Source: Augochlora pura
Lineage: Eukaryota > Arthropoda > Insecta > Hymenoptera > Halictidae
Direction of reading: 5' to 3'
Assembly: GCF_028453695.1 (NCBI RefSeq)
Contig: NC_135777.1
Coordinates: forward strand, 620,001 to 684,000
DNA: 64,000 bases
A program made the translations under genes and the position numbers. Below the pieces are notes generated by a model. That model saw only the letters and a program-made list of their open reading frames with translations, did not search any database and was not told the origin of the DNA. Within the stretch, counting starts at the first letter, position 1; every line of letters starts with the position of its first letter. Of this stretch, positions 25,032 to 37,376 are shown piece after piece.

Positions 25032-26305
25032 GGTTTCACGGAACACCTGGAATTTTTAATTTTGACGGGGCTGAGTGTACAGACCACCGGCGAAAAGTTC
25101 GTGATTATAGCGCGATCCTGGGCAACTTCTATATGACACTTAGGTTCTCGCGGATAAGTAGTTTGTGTTTTCAATGGCACTTACTTGCATAACGTTTTAT
25201 CAACGCTGCCGTTGAAGAGCGTAGACAGGCTCTGTGTGGCAAGTATTAATTTTGAATGGACACGTGAAATTTGTATTTGCTACGCGTAATGTAGAAAATT
25301 GGCGAACTTTTTTTTCTGTGCAAGTAGTACGAGATAGCGAAGCCGTTTTGTAGAGTAAAACGTATTAAATTATTTTATTCAAGAATAAAGTAAATAACAG
25401 AGTACATACTTAGATATATATATATTGATATATGTTTAATAAGTTATAAGATAAATATAAAGGTAAATGTAAGCGTTGTGTAGGTGTATATGTTGGTTTC
25501 ACGGAAACGTGTAAATCAATTCGGATTACTTTTTTTTCTTCGATTCAGAGCCCGACGAACTAAGAACCGGGTTAACATTGATGGATAAATTCTTCTCTCG
25601 AACTGACTAAAAACTGGATAGCACCAATTCGAACTTGGACCCGGTTGCCGGAAGACTGATTGCTTCCCGGACTTACTTTCTAATCCGTTGATATCTGAAC
25701 GAAATATCTTCGGAAGTTGGAACTAATCAGTGATCGGGAATGAACTGATGAGCTGATTTTCTAATGAACGTCCTCTAATTACTATTTTTTTTATTACTAT
25801 CCTACCCTCTGAACGATGCAACGTGTTTTTTTACAGCACATCGAATTACATATTATAAGTTGAATATATAATTGAATATTTCGATACGAACAACCATCGA
25901 ACACTTCCACAAATTAACAATTGCAAATATAAAAATTCCATTCTTGTTTAAATATTTTCGACCGACTTTCCGATTTAATTCGAATCGCTGCCTGCTCGAT
26001 TTAATTCACGTGCTAGTGAACACCCTGCTCACGGAGATATTTATACCCGCATTATTGATGAGACCTTCAAGCAGTACCAAGGATTCTCTGTTTCAATTTC
26101 ACTCTTCGCGTGAGCCGCATTTTTTTAAAAAAATATGTAATATATACGAGGATATTTTTAGAGACATTTAAAATCTTTTCTACTCGGATTTTTATATAGG
26201 AACCGTGTTCGCTATCATGTATTAGGTCTACCTGAAAGTTATGTCTGCGATGTGGAAGAATTTATGTTCAAGCTATCGTACGTTTAATCATTTTTATTTT
26301 ATAAT
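25032..26305. other. Mostly AT-rich non-coding sequence
   Basis: Balanced to about 25260, then AT-rich with poly-T and TA runs. No gene recognised. A 99-codon frame (25872-26171) lacks any recognisable feature. Confidence 0.75.
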
Positions 26306-26497
26306 TTAACTTCGTTACCTAGAGTGACAGCATGATGGCAATTTTATATTTTCATGCGAGATCTATTAAATGTTAATATTATTAATTTCTGTTAAAACAG
26401 AAGGAACAAAAATTGTTTGGTCCAATTAGGCAAAATATTAAGAACAAATAAGTGGTGATCAACGCAGTATGAAAGGAGCCGTGGTGCAAGGGGTTAA
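26306..26497 (+). mobile_element. TTAA-bounded miniature element, copy 2 (left end decayed)
   Basis: It ends GTGCAAGGGGTTAA, the inverted complement of the TTAACCCCTTGCAC start of copy 1 at 19181. It shares the internal TGCGAGATCT and AAATATTAAGAACAAATAAGTG blocks. Its left end (TTAACTTCGTTAC) is a diverged form. The two copies together define a roughly 150-190 bp element with inverted ends and TTAA borders, consistent with a piggyBac-type miniature element. It has no coding capacity. Confidence 0.75.
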
Positions 26498-28251
26498 TTG
26501 AATTTAAGTAAAAAAAATGTTTAACATAGCTTATTCAATAAATATGAAGTTAGTTACGGTGAACGATAAACCAAGGACAGAATAACTGGTTGCCTGACAC
26601 AGCGAGCGGCTCCCCTGCCCTAAATGGACCACGGCGTTAGCAACTAACAAGTACGCTCGGAGGCCTTGCGCCGTTTGTTTGCCAGCAAACCTAATATATA
26701 TTAACGCTATTACAGCGCTATTAAGCGGGGAAAATCGATGATCGGCGCCGTCCCGTGTGTACCCTACGCGTCGCGAGCCTCTTCCACGGAGTCTGCGTCA
26801 TCGTAACAACCATGTACACAAGCGTGGGTTGGTTTGAATCGCCATCACCGTATCATCGAGGTGTCGGACAGGTGATGCGATAATACTCGACGCGTTGCGC
26901 GCGCGCGCGCGGGGAGGGGGCGAACGACAACGCGGGACGGGGGGGGGGGGGGGCATCGTTTTCTGCGAAATCCGGAATTTTGAATCTGGATGCGTGTTGT
27001 CAGCCGGCCGGAGTGAAACATCGGCCGCGCGCGTGCTTTCCACCGGCCGAACAAGCAATGTGTTTTTATCGACAGTTATGCCACCGATGCGTTCCAAACA
27101 ATCGTCGTCGCCTGGGCCCGCTGGAGGCGGGAAAAAAAGCGGCGCGCGAGCCCGCGCCGTCGTAAATTTATAATAAACTCCTCCGGGGATATTAATTGAC
27201 GCCGGCGTTTCAGCGCGGCAAATTAATTCGTTGTTCCTCAAAGCGAAGAATGCGGAAGGGGACGCGGCGAACGGAAGCTGTCAAATATTTGTAACGAGAA
27301 AAAACTATTCCGAACCTGTTCTAATTAGAAATATTTACAGGGTCCTCGTTTGTAGGGAACACACGCTGCGCGCGACGTTCGTTAACGGTTTGAAAAAACA
27401 TTGGGCCGCGGAAAAATATGAAAATTTTGTTCCTCGAGTTACGTTCGTGTCTAAGTTTAATTATAGGGCGGGAGCGGTAATTGCGATAAAACAGGAGGAA
27501 ACGATGCGCTTTATCCGAAAATTATTCGAAAATTCGGACGCGGTTTTTCTTGCTGATGAGACTTTTCGTTGTTCGAGAGATTTTTGATTGGCGCGGAGAT
27601 TCGAGCATGTTTTCTACGGTGTTTGGTTACAAATTACTGTTTCTACCTGTAATCGCACGAGAAACAATGAACGCAGTTAGTTCTCGAATTTATTTACGAT
27701 GCTACATATTACCTGATCACCACAGTATTTCACAAACAAATTAAATAATTTTCTCCGTCTTCCAATCGATATCGAATAAAATATATATAAATAATGTAAA
27801 TGAACATAAATAAATGTAAGTGTAAAATCACTTCCGGTACATCGTTTTATTCTATGCGGAAACGTAGTATAGCAAATTGCTTGCCTTTTATTATTATCTC
27901 GTTACAATAAGAGCGAGTCGAGGGTTGCTCCATTCGTTGAAGTCGAATCTACGGCTAAAATCGCGTTGCAGCCCCTCGAACGAATAAAATCGTCCGCGCC
28001 GGAACGGCAGGAAAATTGTCGGGGTTGATTTTTGCGAGAATCAAAGTTGAAAATGGAATAATTTCGTTTCCCCTCTATTCATTCTAGTTTGGCGCAACTG
28101 AATAACCAGTTTCACCGCGGCATTGACGTCTTATTAGATTCCATTTATACTTGCAACCCCCGATGATGGAACGCTCTCGTAGTTTGCCCGCAATCAGGCA
28201 GAAGATCCACGATAAAAACATAATGACCGGCTCCACGTCAATGAACGTCGT

Positions 28252-28253
<2 letters not shown>
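26498..28253. other. Non-coding, mixed
   Basis: Contains a CG run (26895-26911), a 15-base G run (26939-26953) and CpG-rich sequence to about 27150, then AT-rich DNA. A 118-codon plus-strand frame (27231-27587) has no domain I recognise. Confidence 0.7.
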
Positions 28254-28292
<39 letters not shown>

Positions 28293-28313
28293 AAGAGAGA
28301 GAAAGAGAGAGAG
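28254..28313 (+). repeat. (GA)n microsatellite, interrupted
   Basis: AG dinucleotides with a few GGGAAAG-type interruptions. Confidence 0.95.
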
Positions 28314-28606
28314 CGGGCACGCGGTTCACGTGTGTACAAATGATTACCTTCAAATCAACATGTATTCTCCGTGTCCGGCCGTTCCGGCCTGAACTTCAAC
28401 TTGCCCCCCCTTCCCAACCCCCTGCCCGCCGCCTCGTGTATCTCTCTGTCGGCCGCGCGTGCATATTTTAGCGTCGCGATACGCGATATCGCGGATGGAA
28501 CGCGGCGCGCGGTGTCACGGGAACATTGTAGACACCGAATAATGATAAAGCGATAATTAGCAATGATAAAAGGATTGTTTCAATAGGTGATCACGCGAAA
28601 TTGAAT

Positions 28607-28609
<3 letters not shown>
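28314..28609. other. Non-coding, CpG-rich
   Basis: CpG-rich sequence between the GA and C runs. Nothing else recognised. Confidence 0.7.

Positions 28610-28641
<32 letters not shown>
28610..28641 (+). repeat. 32-base poly-C run
   Basis: An uninterrupted run of C (poly-G on the minus strand). Candidate for G-quadruplex or i-motif structure, and unreliable in length. Confidence 0.95.
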
Positions 28642-28643
<2 letters not shown>

Positions 28644-29640
28644 CGCGCGCTCGTGTTGCGGGCGAAACAACTTCAACGGCGCGGAAAGAATTGTTGTCGA
28701 GTTAATTTGCCGTAATGAGACGCGTTGTTGCGCCCGATTGTCGCAAAACTCTCGCGGTGTCGAACGCGGACCGATTCTTTTTTAACCGGGCCATAACCTG
28801 GCATAACCTGTCGGGAACTGTTACCGTGACTAATGAGATAATTGATAAATATCGCTCAACATAGTGCCATCCCCCTTTAATCTTCGTCCGCGTGGAAAAT
28901 ACTAATTAACTGTTGATTGATGTCCGTGTAAATAACGCCGGTTATTTTCTCGCGGAATCGGTAATCTCGTTGATGGGCCTCGTAACGCGTTTGTCCAGGC
29001 AATGGATAATTAAAAAATAATAACGTTATGGTCTATGGGAGAATGTTCAACGAACGTTTCAATGCTTGAAATAAACTGTGACAACTTGTTACGTTAAACC
29101 CTTGATGACCGAATGGAGAAGACCAGCACTCGACAACGTACTCGAAGGGTGTGAATCCGATGGGAGAGACGCGGGGAATAAGAATGATCGAAAGACGGTC
29201 GAAATAGCGCGGATCAAAGTAATAAACGGGAACATCCGAGCCAGAATGTAGGCTAGACTCGACATTCTCTACATTCGTTAGATTCGTCCGTAGACATTTA
29301 GATAGCGGAGCAAACTACAATTGACCTGATTAAGAAGAAAGAAAGAAGAGCAATAACTCGGGATACAGTTTCCGAAGTTCGATCCCGGCGTTGATAGGAT
29401 CGGATTCGTGGCACGGCGAGGTTCGAGGACGTGTTCTCCGATTGAATCGAAGCCACTTATGCGCGTATTCCGGCGGATCCTTCCGGTGCGTAAAGATTTC
29501 TGTATCCTCGAAAACGTAGTCAAATTCAATCCGTCCCCCCGAATTCATTCGAAATTGGTAGAGTGCCGCGTCGCCGCGTCGCCGCGCCGCTGCCATTGTA
29601 GCGCTGGCCCCGGGGTTGGAAAGAATCTCGCGCGGATGAG
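28642..29640. other. Non-coding, mixed
   Basis: CpG-rich start, then balanced unique sequence. TTAAACCCTTGATGACCGAATGG near 29095 loosely resembles the TTAACCCTTTG-type repeat ends, but no element can be delimited. Confidence 0.65.
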
Positions 29641-29845
29641 GAGATCGGTGGAACGCGATACAGGCACGGCGAGAGGAGGGGGTGAGGGCCGAGCGAGCGA
29701 GCGAGAGAGAGAGAGAGGAAGAGATCGACAGAGAAATTGAGAGAGAAAGAGGAAGTAGTAAAAGAGAAAGAGGAAGTAGTAAAAGAGAAAGAGGAAGAGG
29801 AAAATAGAAATCGAGGAAAACGGACAGAGAGAGATTTGTTTATTT
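29641..29845 (+). repeat. Purine tract containing a 21-bp tandem repeat
   Basis: The plus strand is largely A and G from about 29670. Within it the unit AAAGAGGAAGTAGTAAAAGAG occurs at 29746-29766 and 29767-29787, with a partial third unit at 29788-29800. Confidence 0.9.
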
Positions 29846-31300
29846 ATTTATGAAGCAGAAAATCCCTTTGAAATACGTACAGATTAGAAATGGACGCTGG
29901 GAGTCAAGCAGACGACGCATCCGGCGAAAAACTTTTCCTCAAATAGAGAAAATATCTAGCTGTTTGCTGTGCCAACGTTTCTAAAAATTCCATTCAAAAA
30001 CGCTGTATAACATGCCATGATTTTCTTGTGCTAAAATAGTTCGTTGTCCACTGGATGTTCGAGATAAGGTACAAAAAAAACGGTATTAAATGGGAACGGG
30101 ATGGGAACATTGATGGCTTTAAATGCGGATAGGAGACCAAGCGTGCTTAATGAGGACAAAGTATAAACTTGGACACAGAGTAATCATAATTATGGTCGTG
30201 AAATGTTATTGGGAATTCCGTAGAGATACTCTATGGAGATGGACGGATGAAAAGAAATAAATGAGAAAGACAGAAATCGAGGGAATCGAAAGAGATGTGG
30301 AAATCGAGAGAGGAAGAATAGAGTCAGAGGAAAAGAGAGAGATAGGAGGCTCTCGTTTCCTCTGAAGGGGAAAAAAGAGAGAGGACAGAGGAAGATTGCG
30401 GGACACAGGGAAGAGGATAGAAACGCCGACGGGGGTAGGAAGGTATCCGAGGTGGCGAGAAACAATCTGGACTAGGAACGAATCGAAACGAGACGAGACG
30501 AAGGAATAAGGACGGCGGCGGTGATAGCGGCGGGAGTCGGCGGCAGTAGCCGGGCGATGGTGGCGCGAGGCCAGGTATAGGAATCGGAAGCGAGTAAAGA
30601 AAGGGCGACGGAGAGTGTAGTCTAGAAACTTTATCCACTTTGCATGCTGATGGTCACAGATTCGGGAAGACAAAATGGCGCATGAGAGCAAGAGTGCTGG
30701 CTGAAGCGTGGATCGCGATTCACCGGAATCGATTCCCTTTGTACTTCGCCGACACCACCACCACCATGACCAAGGAACAGGGACCAAGGCGGCGGCGGCA
30801 GCGGCAGCAGCATCGGCCGAGCCAACACAACTACCTAGTCGGCACAGGGGTACAACGAACGACGGCACTACCACCTCTGTCTTCTCTCCAAACTTTGTAG
30901 TCAATTTACGAGCGACCAAGTCAGCGCCCTTCGATTTTACGCTAATCCGATGCCGATGTCGTGCCGTAGACAAGGCAAACCTTCCTTTACGTTGGGAGAG
31001 GGGTGGGCCGAGGTTAAAAGGGATTTCATTTTCCGTGGAGCTCGCCGTTCGCTGCTCGCCAGGTCTGATTCAAGGTAACCACTTTCTTTCCGTTCCTCCC
31101 CCCCCCCTCCCCCTTTCCTCTCCTTTCCATCCTCCTCCCGCCGCTGGGATTCTCGAGGTTCGGTATATCTGCCTCTCCTTAGTTTCTATATCTCTGATTC
31201 GTTCTCCTTAGCCTTCTCATTCAACCGTCAGCCACGCTTCGCCTTGCCCTTCGCCCTACAACTCGCTGCTCATCCAGCTTCTTCGTTTCCCACTTTTCCT
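29846..31300. other. Non-coding; purine-rich then GC-rich
   Basis: Balanced at 29860-30220, purine-rich at 30225-30480, GC-rich at 30480-30860 with GGC/AGC units at 30787-30813, and a C/T tract at 31083-31146. TTCAAGGTAACC at 31069-31080 could act as a splice donor before that tract. A 255-codon minus-strand frame (30206-30973) begins at TTG and is low complexity. Confidence 0.65.
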
Positions 31301-32157
31301 ATCCCAGTTTTTGCCGGCGTCTCTCGTAACTCAGCCTTGACGAGGAACCGCAATCGTTCAAGAAGGTAATGGGGTTTACGGGAGAGAACCGTCGGTACGT
31401 TTCATCCGGTGCGGTCGATCGAGTTACGGAATTAAGTTCAGCTGTACCGGAATAACAACCGAGCCGCTTTCTATCCCCCCTTCCGAACCCTCTCCTCTCG
31501 CCCAACGTTCCTCTACCATCGCCAGCCTGCTCTTTCGCCGCGCTCGCTCGTTGGTGATTCTTTGGATTTTATAAGGGGATAAAGGGCACGGTTTCGAACA
31601 GTTGTAGCCGACCGAGGAAAAACTCTTGTTCTTTTGATCCGATATCATTTACGTCGTCCGCCAAAGGTACGATGAGATTTCGCCCCGGCGCTACGACTGA
31701 TGTGTACCCGTAAAATTCCCGGGCGGAACGGTGAATCCGACTTGAAATTTAGCGAAACGGAGATTATATTCTTTTATATCGGGCTGTGCGGTCGCCGATA
31801 AAGGGCGCTCGCCCCGCGCGCAACTTTATATTGTACGAACGTTGTATGGCCACTACGTGGGTATTACCAGGGGCAGTTGTTTTACCAAGTTTTTCGGTTT
31901 CACTGCTCCGGGAAAGAGAAAATGAGAACAACGTTTACTTTGCTGATGGAAACTTGTTTGCGATCATTGTGGGATCTTTAATATAGATCGGGGATTTGTT
32001 GAAGTTTTAGTAGCAAGGGCTTGGGGAAATACTAAACTGTGAAGACGTTAAATAACTTCGCTACGATATTATTTTTCTTTTTACAAGTCATATTGTTATT
32101 CGACTTCCAACGATTCCCATGGAAAATTTTACTTCGCGTCAATACGACAGTTAACAA
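31301..32157. other. Non-coding, mixed
   Basis: Mixed composition, AT-rich after 31990. No gene or repeat recognised apart from sequence shared by shadow frames. Confidence 0.7.
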
Positions 32158-32178
32158 ATTATAACTAACAGTTATAAT
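32158..32178. repeat. Perfect 9-bp stem, 3-base loop
   Basis: ATTATAACT and AGTTATAAT flank AAC. It lies in an AT-rich stretch of related TTATAA/TAATTA words, so it is probably a by-product of composition. Confidence 0.7.
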
Positions 32179-34659
32179 TCTATTATAATTACTAATTATG
32201 TTACAATTACTAACAATTATAACCTCGACATAACCTAACAATTATGTAACCAGATTTGAGTTACATGAACTCGTGCGTCTGACCATGGCTGACTAATTCT
32301 ACTTAAATTGTGATAGATATCTACACAGAAAGAGGAGAAAACGATTCGAAATTCCCCGATTGCATAAATCGATTGAATTTTATGGAATTCTTTCGATACG
32401 CAAAAATATCGTCGCACGTGGCCCGTTTAAAACGTTCGAGCGACGTCGATCGTTTATCGAATAATTTCCCCGTGCTTTTCAGTTGCCACGTATGTTTCGG
32501 GTAAAAGCGTGCGCGCGCGGGGGGCCAAAAGTAAAAGGAAAAGGAAAAAGGGAAGAAAAGAATTCATGCGGAGCGAGAGGCAGCGAAAAGAGGAGGGGGA
32601 GGGAGGGAGAGATGGACATGGAACGGACAGACATTACGGAAACTGAAAGGGGTAGAAGTCGAACGCTCGTAAAAATGGTTGAACCGATCGTAAACGCCGG
32701 GCGAAAGAGCGACGTCGTCGATCGCTATAGACGGAGCAGAGGGGCGAGGGGACGAGGGGGCGAGGAGGGACAAAAATCTCGGAGATATCGGTATTCGTGG
32801 AGTCGAAGGAGGCCTGACATCCATTTGATTTCGGGAACTGCCTCGTACGGTCGGGAAAAATTGAAATTCCTGGAAGGAAAAAGTGTGAGAATATTTAGTG
32901 AGCCGGTGGCGGAGGCGGCGGTGGTGGAGGAGGCGGAGGAGGCGGAGGAGGCGGAGGAGGCGGGGTTCCTGCGAGTCTCGACTGTCATTCCGGCGATTGG
33001 ACGTCCGTCAGTCATCAAGCGAGGAATGTACCATTTTCAAAACGTTCGGGCCGACGTCGTTTCAGGAGCGACGGTTTATTAACTTTCGGCGATTGACATT
33101 TTGTTTTCTGGTGTGTGGCCCGGCATGCGCGCGCGCGCGCGCTCGCGTGCAACCCGGACGCCCGTCCGTCGGATTTATGTTCTTGTTTTTCATTAACCCG
33201 GCCCCTCGCTCGGCCGCGCACCCGCGTTCATTAGTCGTCATTTTTGCGATTTACGATAATTATCGGGCATCGTGGAACGCTGTCGAGCCACCGTTCTTGC
33301 GACGTTATTCAAATTTACTGTCCGACCGGTCCGCGGAACTTCGTTGCAGCGCGATACTTAAAACGCTTCGCGCGGGGAATAACTTGTATCGGACATTGCG
33401 TCGCATAAATCTGAACTTCGGCCGCGCTTGCGTCTTACTCGCGAATGTGTAAATTTCTTCCCGGTATATAAACTCCGGGGAAGATGCATGGGCCGCGTAA
33501 ATACGGGAACGTGTTGCCTAACACACACACACACATACGGGCGCGGTTAACAGATTCACTTTCTCGGGGGAGGGGCCCCCGCTTTATGGAAATCGAAGCC
33601 GCGGCCCGATTAAATCGCAGCCGATTTTTACGAGCCGGTCGAAGTTTCGTAAGAAACGCCTGGGCCGGCGATGGCTGGCGACGGCCGGCACGGCGGCACA
33701 GCGGCACAGCGGCACGGGTTCGAATAAATTGGCAGGGTTTAAGCGGGTGAGACGGATCCGCGCAGCGCGAGTGCGCCCGTATCCCCGAGTGCTTTCATTC
33801 TTTTTCGTCTATGGATCCGTAAACAATGCGTCCATATGAAACAATGTAACGCCACTAGCCGCGTAACTACGGGGCCGGATCGTTGCGCGGCTCCATCCAC
33901 GTTCTACGATTCTGTCAGCGATGTTACCGGGGCTATGCTGGGATTTCGAGCATGGCGAACAATGGCTAGTTATATGACGAAACCGTGAGAAACGATGGGA
34001 CTGAATAGTGGCGGACAGTATTTTTTGCCGGTCGCGCGTCCCCCCGGTGTCGCTGAAAGCGGTGAAAATTATTCCGCACCTGTGGCACACTACATCGGAT
34101 GCTTGACGAGTCCTTTCATTAAATCAGAATGAAACTTCCGTACATGCTCGTAATCTCTTCGTTAGCCGGGTTTAATTATGTAATCGTGCCACCCGAGTGA
34201 CCAGCCTCCGTTTATTTACTGGAACAGGCACCGGTCGCGTTCTTGACATTATTAACGTGCTCGCTGTTCGTCGTATAATAAGGTAATCTGTGTTAGATGG
34301 CGTTCGTTTAAAACGCATGAAAGATAATATTGATAGAACGCGTGTGCAGGCGCGCGCGCGCGCGCCGATCTCGTATTCGTCGTCGTCGACGGAGCACGCG
34401 ATAAAAATCCGACGACGTAATTATAAATGAGAAATCTACGCGTTCGAGCCGAGGAATTTAATCGTAACGACGGTGTGTTAATTACCCGCGTCACGCAGTC
34501 GGTTGAATGTTGCACGATCGTATAAATATTTAACTTGGTCGAGCGGAAATCTTCCGAAACAAACCGTCAACTAGTTGGTTGTTTTCGACGAGCGTGCTCG
34601 CAACGCGAAATGTTGCCGTTTCTTCGTGACAAGTTTACGCGCCGGGAACGGCTAACTGA
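32179..34659. other. Non-coding, CpG-rich with simple repeats
   Basis: Holds a purine-rich segment (32530-32620), a GGCGGAGGA 9-bp repeat (about 32908-32965), a (CG)n run (33126-33142), a CA run (33521-33536), GGCACAGC units (33686-33717) and another CG run (34351-34367). Long plus-strand frames (199 and 184 codons at 32483-33082 and 32898-33452) are driven by these repeats. Confidence 0.7.
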
Positions 34660-34701
34660 TTAACCCCGTAGTTGCGGACGACGCGTATACGCGTCATAAG
34701 G
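34660..34701 (+). repeat. TTAA-type repeat end with a perfect 16-bp palindrome
   Basis: TTAACCCCGTAGTTGCGG is followed immediately by the perfect palindrome GACGCGTATACGCGTC (34680-34695). The TTAACCCC start matches the style of the other TTAA-bounded repeats here. The far end was not found. Confidence 0.5.
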
Positions 34702-36792
34702 AAACGCTGATTTTACGTTTTACAACAAGAACGCTTGTTCCACATTTTAAATTGAAATGCTTGCGCAACATGTTGCGTAAAGTATGGTTATGGTTTTCTT
34801 TATACTTTAGATGGGCGTTCTAAATAAATTGTTTCGAAATTCAAGATATAATCGAATAGAAAGTGATTTTATCAGAAAAGTATAAACGACAACTCTTTTA
34901 TATCGTGTTTCGTTTTTTCTAGAAACAGGTTTAAGGTTTCCCGAGTCACGTGTGCTATTGAATGGTTATCGACCAAGGAAGTGCAGCATTATTGAAACTT
35001 GAAAAATCTAATATCTCGTTATTGATGTTATCGCGAGAATTTTTAAAAATTTCAGGTATTTGCATAATTACGAAAGTTCTACGGCAGACCGAAGACATAG
35101 ACTATAAATACCGTGATTAGAAACTTTGAAACGTTGAAAACTACATTTTTAAGAATAGTGTACATGAGAATTCTCAAACGAATAAATATATTTAATCTTA
35201 CATTGCAGAGTTCTACGTAGATCGTCGTTATCCCTACGTTCCTTACCAATAATAAGGAATTACTAACTCAGTTTTAACAATGTCGGTTTATATATTTTAT
35301 TCTATCACCCATATAAGTCAACTATTTGGCTCACTTCGCGTAACAAAGCGTCATTGAGCGCACTTTTTAATCGACAGCCTGGAATCGAAAATGAACGTTT
35401 TCGTACGAAATTACCTGCATCCGCGTCGATTCTTCGTGCGAGAACGGTGCCGGAACGCAACTCGAACGCGGCTCGATTAGGCCAGATTTTCCGCAGAAGC
35501 TCGGATGGAACCGGCCCCCGGTTAAAACCACCGTGGAAGAGATCTTATTTGGAGAACGCGGGCGCGGGCGCCGGGTATCCTCGGCCTCTTCCAACGCAAC
35601 GCACACTGATCCACTTTAGGAAAATCACCATCGGACGATTTACCTCCATATAATGGCTCTTGGTTACCTCCTCCCGCGCCGGCCAAGTAGATTGTTCAAA
35701 TCGTATCAACTTAATTCATATTCACGGTACGATCGAACTTGCCGGCAGAAAGTCGTGGACCAGGAGGCGCGGAGCGGAGCGGCGCGGCGCGGCGCGGCAC
35801 GGCGAGGGAGATGAAAGCACGCGCGGACGAGCGGCGGGAATCGGCGGAGCGAGCGAGAGGATAGAAGCCGGGGGGAGGAGGAGGAGGAGGAGGAGGAGGC
35901 GGGGGCGGATACGAGGGACAACGGAGGGTAGTCGACGAGCATTTGCCCGAGCGAGCTGGGTTTTAGCCCCGCTTCCGTCTCATTACTCGCTACGCTCTGA
36001 TTGAATTACCTACAATCAACATCAAACATTTTTAAACTCAATTTCATGTACGTAAAATCGTGTATTTTTCCCGCTTCTTCGCTTTTTTTTCCTTTTTTTT
36101 CTTTATAGAACCGCCTCGCCGAGCGCGAGTTCCGCTCGCGGAAAGCCCGTTCCTCTCTCTCTCTCTCTCTTCCGCGTTACAAAATCGCGCGAAAAAAATC
36201 GAACGCGACCGCCGTTACATCATAATTATTTCACCGGAAGCGTCCGGAACGGCTGCTATTAACAGGCCGCGTCACTTAAAGTTTCATTCCGGGGGGAGGG
36301 ACGGTTGTCGAAGCAATTTGTCCTGGAATTAGAACGGTCTTCTTCCCTCGCGCATTGATCAAATACCCGGTATCTCCCCCCACCCTCCCCCTCCCCGTTC
36401 GACTTTCCTTGCTTATCGTTGGATCCCGTTACATTTCCAAATAAAACACAGCAAAGTCTCGAATCGAGAGATCCGATAGCGGCCGCCCAGCCGGCAATGA
36501 CAGTGATTCTAATTGTAAGACGTTGCCGCGGTTACGTTTATATCGCCTCATTAATCGGTTTATTATGCGACGGATTATTGGTGCGTCGCGGACCAATTTG
36601 TAGAACGCGAGACCCGGTCTTGTCCCTATCACTGTAATTGGGTCGTAGGTGGGAGAGATTGCGAGAGCGACGCGCCGGATTGGGGACGGGAACCTAAGCA
36701 AATGACGAGGAAGACGACGAGATCGCGGAACCTACTGCGATACAGGAATTTTAGGTTGATCGACGAGAATTATTTTTTTTTTAAGTATGCCC
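34702..36792. other. Non-coding; AT-rich then GC-rich
   Basis: AT-rich to about 35350. A GC-rich block at 35750-35960 holds GGAGC/GGCGC units (35768-35806) and a GGA repeat (35872-35899). A (CT)n run is at 36151-36170, and balanced sequence continues to 36790. No gene supported. Confidence 0.7.
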
Positions 36793-36860
36793 TTAACCCT
36801 TTGAAATCGAATGGCGACTCTAGCTAATGAAAAAAATAAAAGTTATACATCCAATATAAT
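36793..36860 (+). repeat. TTAACCCTTTG-type dispersed repeat end
   Basis: It starts TTAACCCTTTGAAATCGAATGGCGACTC, broken here as TTAACCCTTTG then AAATCGAATGG then CGACTC. From general familiarity this resembles a motif recurrent in hymenopteran genomes and the ends of piggyBac-type miniature elements. No partner end is clear within 500 bp. Confidence 0.45.
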
Positions 36861-37327
36861 ATATCATCAAGATTAGAATAATTCAAAAATTAGAAACAAT
36901 AATGTTACAATATAACCTTATTCTTGTCTCACCTGGTTTCTTAAAAAACGCAATTAACCTAATTAAACGAATTAACTTAAAATCGTAACAAAGTATGGAA
37001 CATGTATAAAACAGATACCAGAGCACGGTGAAGTAATTAAGAAACGATGGGCAACGTATAAAATATACGTGTAACGTATAAAATTCGCTTTTATTTAAGA
37101 GTCACCGTAGAAATCGATTTCACTAGTGAGCACGGCGCATCGCAAATTGAATTTCAGAAATTGCGTTTCCTGTAAACGCACAATTTAATGGAGGACGAGA
37201 GAGAAAACAATTTCTTAAACTTAATATCAATTAATAACGGGTGCACGCGTTAATTTTCTTTGTGCCCGGGCGAATAGTTGGTGCGCCGTTGCAAAATTTC
37301 TCGTACGACGTAGGTGGAGGGAGGGTG

Positions 37328-37329
<2 letters not shown>
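36861..37329. other. AT-rich non-coding sequence
   Basis: AT-rich with scattered TTAA. GCACGCGTTAA near 37243-37253 might be a decayed right end of the repeat starting at 36793, but this is weak. Confidence 0.6.

Positions 37330-37371
<42 letters not shown>
37330..37371 (+). repeat. (GA)n microsatellite
   Basis: About 42 bp of uninterrupted GA dinucleotides. Confidence 0.95.

Positions 37372-37376
<5 letters not shown>

Noticed and set aside
30206..30973. 255-codon minus-strand open frame
   Set aside because: Starts at TTG, contains repeat-derived Ala and Trp runs and Ser/Leu-rich sequence from a purine tract, and no recognisable domain.
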